Below, piece after piece: positions 57,401 to 64,000 of a DNA stretch of 64,000 nt. The stretch comes from Phlyctochytrium arcticum. Its lineage: Eukaryota; Chytridiomycota; Chytridiomycetes; Chytridiales; Chytridiaceae. The position numbers and the translations under genes are program-made. The stretch is from the NCBI GenBank assembly GCA_025602905.1, contig JAHLKI010000010.1, positions 434,001-498,000 on the forward strand, in the 5' to 3' direction. The stretch's first letter is position 1. Each line of letters begins with the position of its first letter. The notes beneath the pieces are model-generated. The model was not told where the DNA came from, did no database searches, and was given only the letters and a program-made list of their open reading frames with translations.

Positions 57401-57841
57401 ATCATTACTGGTCAGAACGACAAAGATACGTCGTAGCATGTCATTGACGCCCGACACTCTGATCAAAGAATTTTCGCTCTGCCGGAAAACCAGAAGAATA
57501 TACTGGCGAATTGTATTGGTACTTTTTCATACCAATTAGCCAACCTTCATACGTTGATTTTATGTTTTGTAACGAGTGATCCAACCTCGTACGCCAATAT
57601 TCTGCCAATTTCAAAAACCCTGATGACGGTTCATATTCAATTTCGGGACGAATTTCATCATGAGATGGGAGCTCCTACCAGAGGTAACCCAGTATGACGA
57701 AGAATATGTAACAAAATAGTGGGAATAGCTCATAATCGCTTCAACCTTGTCGGGTATTTGGGAGGATTTGAAGAGCTTATCCAGGGCGATCAGCTCTTTC
57801 AGCCCCGGATCAAGATAGTCTGTTTCAGCCATATTTGCCAT
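54435..57841 (-). CDS. INTS7: Integrator complex subunit 7 (INTS7)
   Basis: A gene of many short exons; ATG complementary to 57839-57841. Segments align in order with human INTS7. LKELIALDKLFKSSQ matches its first helix, and TIRQYILLVFRQSENSL is next. RIFVVLTSNDPVARGLTLR (human SNDPVARAITLR) follows, then LFGYMASIVQDRIEVHHR (human LGSLASIIPERKNAHH). LLKKAILLNFRHMHYDQALA is next (human PILQHMHHDAIL), with the C-terminal MIDSEGNIWHNGPSV (human VKDANGIVWKTGP). INTS7 is an armadillo-repeat scaffold of the Integrator endonuclease/phosphatase complex. I did not place every intron. Integrator is missing from most Dikarya, so this is informative about lineage. No stop was noted inside recognised blocks. 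Confidence 0.88.
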
Positions 57842-58017
57842 CAGCGTATCTATCCGGACTACACTCCTTTTGCTGGGTACAGTTTGAGTTATGATCTATG
57901 ATTCTAGGGATTTGCCAATGTCTTTCACAATTGCGATGTGTATTCCATGGCAACAAATTGGAAGTGCTCGCTGCAAACAACTGAAGCGGTGAAAACGGGT
58001 TAGGGCTCAGCAAGGTG

Positions 58018-59967
58018 ATGATTCTTGCGATACGACGCATTATCCGGCCTTTCTCAAGACCTCCCATAAGGAGCATTCTTTCTGAGCCCGGCATTACCTT
58101 CTACGGCTTGCGGTACCAACCTCCTAACAATTCATTCTCGCCCCGAAATCGCGCACTGTTGAGCACCATGACTGTGGACGGCGTCGATAAACAAGCCGAA
58201 CTGGCCCTGCTTGACAAAGAAGAGTTGGCGCTCCGCAATATAATCAAGGAACACAAGAAGAATGCGGATAAAGTTGCGGAAAAGGCCGCTCTCGAGCAGT
58301 TGAAGGATATTATGCGCAGAAAGAAGGAACTCCTGCCCCCCAAGAAGAAAGGAGGAGAGAAGGCAGGAGAGAAGGAGGCGGATGCTTCCAAAACACAAGT
58401 GGAGGAGGTGAAAGCCTTCACTCTGAAAACGCCAAAGGTGCTAACTGGGTTTGAAAGTACTCGCTATCACCCTTGTGCTCACAACTCGCTCTAGGGGACA
58501 AAAGATTACGACGAGAAGGATATGGCCATACGCGAGGAAATGTTTGCCAAAATTACAAAAGTGTTTAAGCGTCACGGTGCTATCACTATCGACACGCCTG
58601 TATTTGAATTGAAGGATATTCTTTCCGGAAAGTATGGGGAAGATAGTAAACTCATCTACGATCTTGAAGATCAGGGTGGCGAAAAGTGTTCTCTTCGGTA
58701 TGATCTGACAGTACCATTCGCCCGTTATCTGGCCGAGAATGGAGTTGCCAGTTTGAAACGGTATCACATTGCCAAAGTTTACCGAAGAGACCAACCGGCG
58801 ATGAATCGAGGACGCATGCGAGAATTCTATCAGTAAGTTGAATCATCGATTTCCCTCATCAGCATCAGTTTAACCTTAAAAAAAGATGCGATTTTGACAT
58901 TGCTGGTACCTATGATCCTATGGTTCCCGATGCCGAGGCTTTACGAGTCATGACAGAGATCTTGCAGAGCTTGGATATAGGGGAATTTACGATCAAAGTT
59001 AACCACAGGAAGATTCTCGATGGGATGTTCGAGGTGTGTGGGGTCCCCGAGGACAAAATCCGAACCATTTCATCCGCCGTGGACAAGTTGGACAAACTTC
59101 CGTGGGCTGAGGTCAAGAAGGAAATGGTCGAGGAGAAGGGACTTGCCCCTGAGGTCGCCGACCGCATTGGGAAATATGTTGGAAAGAAGGGCCTGAAGGA
59201 ATTGTGCGATGAGCTTGCCGCTCATCCCGAGCTTTCACAAAACAAGCGGGCAATGGAGGGTGTGGAAGACATGCGGTTACTTCTGCAGTATCTGGAGGTT
59301 TTCAACGTCCTGCCCAAGGTCTCGTTCGACCTCAGTTTAGCACGCGGTTTAGATTATTATACTGGAGTCATCTACGAGGCGGTCATTAATGGCTCTCCAA
59401 CAATGCAAAGTACGTGTCAGTTTCTGATCCGTAAAAGTCTGTCAACTAATTACAATATTTCTCCTGCTAGATGGTGAACAGGTTGGGGTTGGATCCGTTG
59501 CCGCCGGAGGTCGGTACGACGAGCTTGTCGGCATGTTTTCGGGCAACAAAAAGATTCCTTGCGTCGGAGTTTCCATCGGAGTTGAGCGCGTCTTCGCCAT
59601 CATTTCTCAACGGAGGGAGCGCAGTACAATCAAAGCCAGTGCTACCGAGGTGTACGTCATTGGTCTCGGCGAAGGCTTTCTGACTGAGCGCATGCGAATC
59701 TGTTCCGAACTTTGGGATGCAAACGTCAAGGCCGAGTATATGTTTAAGAGGAAACCTCGCAGCTTGCAGTCACAATTTGACATCTGTGACAAGGAACAAA
59801 TACCGCTGGCGATTATCATCGGCAAGCAGGAAATCGAGAAAGGCTTTGTAAAGTTGAGACACATGACGAAACAAGGCTCTGGGGACCGGGAACGCGAAGT
59901 CGAGCGCAGTAATTTGGTAGCAGCCGTAAAAGAGGAGCTCGCAAGTCTGCAAACATCATCGGCGTAA
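58018..59967 (+). CDS. HTS1: Histidyl-tRNA synthetase, likely dual-targeted
   Basis: Four exons (58018-58437, 58495-58832, 58886-59409, 59471-59967), 592 aa. From the first ATG the leader is basic and hydrophobic ([20 protein letters not shown]), a mitochondrial presequence. A second in-frame ATG at 58168 ([11 protein letters not shown]) would yield the cytosolic form. A WHEP-like helical hairpin follows ([19 protein letters not shown]). Class II core: [44 protein letters not shown], His[15 protein letters not shown] and [11 protein letters not shown], then the anticodon-binding domain to LQTSSA. Divergent from INTS7 with 176 bp between starts. Confidence 0.95.
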
Positions 59968-60067
59968 ACTACATTCTCATAACATCATCTATTCACAATC
60001 CTTCTCTATTATTTACAGCATCTGTATCTATATCTATTTTACAAGCTACATACACTACAGCTCATTT

Positions 60068-60478
60068 CTACGCCAATTTCGCCACGATGTAACTCATTGT
60101 CCCGATCTTCTCCAAGACAAAGACTGTCTTTGAGGATACTCGCCGACACTGCCTGAGAGCCTTGCTGCCATCCAACTCGGCGGGAACGCGCCATCGCATA
60201 CTTCGGAAGCACTTCTCCTGCATCATAGCTTTGTAGTCCTTTTCGACCGTCGCGTAAAATTGGTCCATTGGGTCGATCTTCTTTCCCTTTAAAGCAGGCT
60301 CCTCCATTTCGATGCCCTCATCCTCGTTGAGCGTAGCGTCCGAAAAGCGACGGAGAAAATCAACTTGCTGCGCACCAGATGATTCATCCACTTTGGCTGA
60401 GGGAGGTCCGCGTCGGAAAAGGGCAAAGATACCCTTGGATGGTGCGGTCTTGTTGTTGGTGCTGATCAAGGTAGGCAT
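60068..60478 (-). CDS. Small hypothetical protein, 136 aa
   Basis: One exon. It begins MPTLISTNNKTAPSKG and is mixed in charge, with an acidic stretch (LNEDEGIEMEEPALKGKK) and a more conserved-looking second half: MDQFYATVEKDYKAMMQEKC, RWRVPAELDGSKALRQCRRV and a hydrophobic end VFVLEKIGTMSYIVAKLA. No signal peptide or membrane helix. I do not recognise the family. The ATG has AT at its flank and the frame is uninterrupted, unlike most neighbours, which have introns. It is convergent with HisRS, 100 bp apart. Confidence 0.55.
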   Translation of the reverse strand: MPTLISTNNKTAPSKGIFALFRRGPPSAKVDESSGAQQVDFLRRFSDATLNEDEGIEMEEPALKGKKIDPMDQFYATVEKDYKAMMQEKCFRSMRWRVPAELDGSKALRQCRRVSSKTVFVLEKIGTMSYIVAKLA

Positions 60479-60742
60479 AATGGGGCGGATTTAGGAATGA
60501 GTATAGAGGGAAGTTAGTTGTCTTGTTTGGATTACATGGGGCATAGAACGTTCCGCCCGTCTTTATATTCCTTTTCACATCTCGGCCAGACTTCAACAGC
60601 TCCGTAAACACACCGCCGTACCGCACTGAATTGGCAGCAGTTGTTGCGGCAGGGATCCGTAAGGATATCCTCAACTCGCCGCCGCCCACATACGGCATTA
60701 GCCAAAAATAGTCTCAAGCGAAAAAAAATGCAAAACATTTTG

Positions 60743-60814
60743 CGCCCGCTGTGGGTGTCGAACCCACGACCTTAAGGTTAAAAGCCTCACGCTCTACCAC
60801 TGAGCTAAGCGGGC
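60743..60814 (-). tRNA. tRNA-Lys (anticodon TTT)
   Basis: Cloverleaf on the minus strand: acceptor GCCCGCT/AGCGGGC, D arm TAGCTCAGTGG, anticodon loop CTTTTAA with TTT, T arm GTGGGTTCGACACCCAC. No intron. Downstream T-rich stretch (TTTTGCATTTTTTTT, complement of 60721-60738) is the terminator. Confidence 0.95.
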
Positions 60815-61080
60815 TCATGAATTTCCCGTCTCGATACCTGTAGATGTACGTAACTGCTTCCGTCACGACCGCGTTTGTCTTGTGAGCGGTATCCGCTTCC
60901 GCCCTGTTATTCAAAAATTCCGCACAGGCGGGACTGCAAACATGGGTGAGACGTGCGGAAATATAAAGGAAGCGCCAGTAGAGGAGGAGAGGGCATCCTT
61001 TCTGTCTCAGAGGTTGACAAAGCCAAGTTCACAAAGACTTTTTGGAACCGTGCACGCGTTGCGTTTGTCTCGGAACAGCC

Positions 61081-61932
61081 ATGTTTCAACTAGCAGCTTC
61101 CAATGCCACAGTACCGCTATGGTCTCTCCTCAATGCACCTCTTCAACCGCCTGTCTTGACCTCTTTGTGGACGCACCTCATTCAATCCACTTCTGAGCGC
61201 AACCTCTTCATCACATGCACATGGCTTGTCCAGTTTGTCGTCTTCTGGGCATGGGCATTAATGTACCTGTCCATCGACATTTTCCGCCCCGCCAGTATCA
61301 TCAAGTATAAGATTCAAGATTCGCCGCGACCTACAACGCGCATGTTACAGCGGTGCGCTGGGATGGTCCTCTTCAACCAAACGGTTGTGGCTGGAGGCCT
61401 TCTGTTCGCCACCTACCCACTCATGAAAATGAGAGGTGTTCACGCGACTCTGGAGCTTCCGTCAGTACTGGAAATCGCTGGGAACTTCGCGGTGTCAATC
61501 ATCGTTGAAGAGATCCTGTTTTACTACTCGCACAGATTGTTTCACACCAAGCTCTTCTACAAGCCTATACACAAGCTGCATCATCAATTCACGGCGCCCG
61601 TGGGAATGGCCGCTCAATACGCGCATCCTCTTGAGCATATGATCGCCAATATCCTACCCGTAGTGGCCGGCCCACTTCTCATTGGCTCGCATATCGTCTT
61701 CCTGTGGGCCTGGCTAGCGTTTGCATTGACGACCACTGTCACCACGCATTCAGGGTTTGATACCCCAATCCATCGCGGAATAGCTCGATCTCATGATCTT
61801 CACCACGAAGTTTTCAACGCGTGCTTTGGAGTGCTGGGTGTATTGGATCGATGGCACGGAACCGATATGGCTTTCAGGAAACGCTACGGTCAAAACAGTG
61901 CGGTCAAGAGCAAAGTCAACAAGCTCAATTAG
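61081..61932 (+). CDS. Fatty acid hydroxylase superfamily protein (FAXDC2-like)
   Basis: Single exon, 283 aa from the ATG at 61081. Four or so hydrophobic helices, with the diiron histidine clusters in order: HRLFH (HX3H, residue 160 region), HKLHH (HX2HH), HPLEH and HDLHH near the end. The spacing is that of the sterol desaturase/fatty acid hydroxylase superfamily. The stretch [19 protein letters not shown] and [17 protein letters not shown] is like FAXDC2 and relatives rather than ERG3 or ERG25. Likely in the ER membrane; substrate unknown (sterol or sphingolipid intermediates are options). Intronless, unlike neighbours. Confidence 0.85.
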   Translation: MFQLAASNATVPLWSLLNAPLQPPVLTSLWTHLIQSTSERNLFITCTWLVQFVVFWAWALMYLSIDIFRPASIIKYKIQDSPRPTTRMLQRCAGMVLFNQTVVAGGLLFATYPLMKMRGVHATLELPSVLEIAGNFAVSIIVEEILFYYSHRLFHTKLFYKPIHKLHHQFTAPVGMAAQYAHPLEHMIANILPVVAGPLLIGSHIVFLWAWLAFALTTTVTTHSGFDTPIHRGIARSHDLHHEVFNACFGVLGVLDRWHGTDMAFRKRYGQNSAVKSKVNKLN

Positions 61933-62205
61933 TGCAATGAGTTGTAAATCAAATAAATATAGTCTATGTCTAGTCATTCCTTTTGGCAAACTGCCCTCTT
62001 AATACACCATGCGTGAGATTTTTTTTTGGACCCTGACTCGCTGAGTCTCCGTCTCGCTAGAAAGCAGTATTCAAAAAGCGTTGACGGTTTTTGAGGGAAT
62101 GTGGGTCGAACGGCTGGTTCAGCTGGTTCAGAAGAGACGTTCAGGAGGTTTGACGTGATCGACAAGATGATGTCAAATGCGATGGAAAGAAAAAAGAAAA
62201 AAGGA

Positions 62206-62276
62206 TGCGCCAGCCGGGAATCGAACCCGGGCCGCTTGCTTGGAAGGCAAGCATGATACCATTTCACCACCGGCGC
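62206..62276 (-). tRNA. tRNA-Gly (anticodon TCC)
   Basis: Acceptor GCGCCGG/CTGGCGC, anticodon stem CTTGC/GCAAG with loop CTTCCAA (anticodon TCC), T arm CCCGGGTTCGATTCCCGG, discriminator A. No intron. T-rich terminator follows (TTTTTTCTTTTTTC, complement of 62190-62203). It lies between FAXDC2-like and POLA2. Confidence 0.95.
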
Positions 62277-62404
62277 TTGGTGATCTTCACGAGTTTATGG
62301 CTGGCTAGATTGTCACAAAAAGCGTGGTAGCTGGGAGTGGCTTCAAATCATTTTGGAATGTGATCTCAGGCTCAATCGGGTACAGACACACACAGTCTCG
62401 AAGA

Positions 62405-64000
62405 TTATATTCTTTGGATCTCTACTCTACAACGCTCAGTTACAGAGTGTCCTATAGCTACTTGCTCATCCGATTCTACATCCATGGAATTTGCCGCCAA
62501 TTCCTTAATCCTACTTAATTCTAAAGGGTGGATACAGATTTTTGCGAATGTACCCCCCGACCGCCCTTTCACAAGAAAGCCAGAGTTGATGCATACACAG
62601 CCGTCCACCGTTCGTGCAGAATATCTCAATCGACTACTGGTGATAAAAATATCTGGCGTCGCTTGAAGTTCCAGAGCTCCGGAACGAGAGAGATCTAGGC
62701 ATGCGTCGTCAAGTGCTGAGGGGAAAAGAGGGTAGAAGCTGCGTTGACCGAGCATATGTCGAAACAGTCGAGAGATTTTGTGATTGGATACAGGATCACT
62801 GGAACTTCTTGAGCTGCGAGCAATTTCTTCCGAACACATCTGCCAGAGTACATCCGAGCTACAGCATGCAAAGACAGTCTCGTTTATGGTGAATTGCACA
62901 GGATTGGGGAACAAAAGAATTTCGTTTGGAATCCCGAGTACCTGCCGACGCTCAAAAGCGAGGTCATCCGAGAGGTCGGCTGCAAGAGGCGGCTGCGGGA
63001 AAGATACCCACTCAGAGCATGCGTCCCGAGTGGATGGGATGAGAATGACTTTCGCAGAGCCATCCTTCCTCACTTTAATAAGGCGTCGTAAGCGCGGCGA
63101 AATCTGTTCTCGAAAGAGACCGTCCAGGGAAATGTCTAGATCTCCGTTCATTATCATAGGATGCGTTGAATCCACGAATGGCCCTTGTAAAATAATGACA
63201 TCAGGAGCATCAATCTCCATTTGCTTCACAAAGTCTTCAAAAGGCTCGTAATTGAGACTATCTTCCAAAGTGAAAGGACCACTAGCAATCACTACATTGA
63301 CCGGATTTGCCGACAATGGGTCGTTCTCCGGATACAAACCAAGCAAGTCTCCTGGGGTGGATGTCGCTGATGGTGGCGCCGGTGGGGGATGCAGTTTCGA
63401 AACATTAATCAAGCGACCGCTTGGATTTATGCCGGTAACACCCACAATTTGGCCCGGGAAGAGAGAGATTTCTGGCACCTCCCCCAGGTTAACTTTCACC
63501 CGTACGCCAGCCCCCATCGACCGCGACGCTTCCAAAAGCACAGATTGTTCGTTCAGTTTTGCACTATCGGCGATTGAGTCGCAACACACACGTCCGACCG
63601 TGATGATAGATTCCTGGGTGGGCATCCCAGGATGTTGCAGCGTAAAGTCCTCCATCTCCGTTCCTTTAACCTTGGCTCGTACGTCATCTGCAATCACTTC
63701 TGCCAGATGCTCGATGCGCTCATCCAAGTAATCGCCCTTGAGCATCAATCGTTCGTGCATATATCGGTAGCCGGTCGTTTGCTGGCCTGGAACAAGCGAC
63801 ACCTCACAGCGAACGCGCTCTCCAGCGGAGCTTTTGTGTGCAGGAACATGTTCGTTCAGGATCTCTTCTTTCTTAGCCTTGTCGAGTCGATCTGCAAACT
63901 TCAGCGCATTTGGCGACGGCCCAGATTGAAGTATGAAATTTCCAGACCGCCCACTTGGCGTCTTCGGGGAGCCTAATGCTGCTCGAGAAGCACTTGGAGA
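62405..64000 (-). CDS. POL12: DNA polymerase alpha subunit B (POLA2), partial
   Basis: One open frame from the window edge at 64000 to the stop at 62405, 531 codons; the N-terminus lies outside. OB-fold part: YRYMHERLMLKGDYLDERIE, LFPGQIVGVTGINPSGRLIN. Calcineurin-like phosphoesterase part (inactive): PVNVVIASGPFTLEDSL, DVIILQGPFVDSTHP, VILIPSTRDACSEWVSFPQP, ILLFPNPVQFTINETVFACC, DIFITSSRLRYSARTVDGCV. The end is acidic. The B subunit tethers primase to polymerase alpha and is needed for replication start. The first part of this fragment (KTPSGRSGNFI-like) is Ser/Pro-rich, fitting the linker before the OB fold. No intron in this part. Confidence 0.95.
   Translation of the reverse strand, partial: SPSASRAALGSPKTPSGRSGNFILQSGPSPNALKFADRLDKAKKEEILNEHVPAHKSSAGERVRCEVSLVPGQQTTGYRYMHERLMLKGDYLDERIEHLAEVIADDVRAKVKGTEMEDFTLQHPGMPTQESIITVGRVCCDSIADSAKLNEQSVLLEASRSMGAGVRVKVNLGEVPEISLFPGQIVGVTGINPSGRLINVSKLHPPPAPPSATSTPGDLLGLYPENDPLSANPVNVVIASGPFTLEDSLNYEPFEDFVKQMEIDAPDVIILQGPFVDSTHPMIMNGDLDISLDGLFREQISPRLRRLIKVRKDGSAKVILIPSTRDACSEWVSFPQPPLAADLSDDLAFERRQVLGIPNEILLFPNPVQFTINETVFACCSSDVLWQMCSEEIARSSRSSSDPVSNHKISRLFRHMLGQRSFYPLFPSALDDACLDLSRSGALELQATPDIFITSSRLRYSARTVDGCVCINSGFLVKGRSGGTFAKICIHPLELSRIKELAANSMDVESDEQVAIGHSVTERCRVEIQRI

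Noticed and set aside
62784..63731. Plus-strand frames of 155 and 159 codons
   Set aside because: Antisense to POLA2, which is recognised with confidence across the same span.

Overview
The window is nuclear DNA from a fungus-like eukaryote. Genes are closely packed on both strands and are interrupted by many short GT-AG introns, mostly 45-70 nt. The gene set mixes fungal hallmarks (CYC8, TAF12 with a glutamine-rich arm, mitochondrial MGE1, a KES1-type OSBP) with genes that Dikarya usually lack: TSC2, Integrator subunit INTS7, gamma-SNAP, ADAM-type metalloproteases, a WHEP-bearing histidyl-tRNA synthetase and a lebercilin-domain protein. Lebercilin is ciliary, so I infer an early-diverging zoosporic (chytrid-like) fungus. 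That placement is inference; no rRNA or other phylogenetic marker lies in the window.

Layout: 1-16.1 kb holds TSC2 (partial, -), DBP5 (-), ADAM metalloprotease 1 (+), TAF12 (+), ADAM metalloprotease 2 (-) and UBA2 (+). 16.8-31.5 kb holds ceramide glucosyltransferase, mitochondrial L1, the lebercilin/FN3 protein, an RSF1-like PHD protein, CYC8, an oxysterol-binding protein and gamma-SNAP. 31.5-37 kb is a graveyard of mobile-element debris on the minus strand: gag-like, RNase H-like and tyrosine-recombinase-like fragments, a 254-codon open frame, and decayed cysteine modules. It also carries a damaged U6 snRNA-like sequence. 37-48.7 kb returns to ordinary genes: an Ala/Thr-rich 217-aa protein with a clear promoter, tRNA-Pro, adenylate kinase, protoporphyrinogen oxidase, CBP80, NAA10, GrpE and Bax inhibitor-1. 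48.8-50.5 kb has a TnpB/Fanzor-like relic and a Crypton/Ndc10-like spliced gene. 50.6-64 kb holds RhoGDI, an SH3BGRL-like protein, an AAA+ ATPase, INTS7, HisRS, a small hypothetical gene, tRNA-Lys, a FAXDC2-like hydroxylase, tRNA-Gly and POLA2 (partial).

Most genes are unrelated housekeeping genes; there are no operons. Many pairs are divergent with short shared promoters (DBP5/ADAM1, ADK/PPOX, CBP80/NAA10, SH3BGRL/AAA, INTS7/HisRS) or convergent with nearly touching 3' ends (AAA/INTS7, 43 bp). Exon borders were placed by hand from splice consensus, reading phase and remembered family sequences. They should be read as models.
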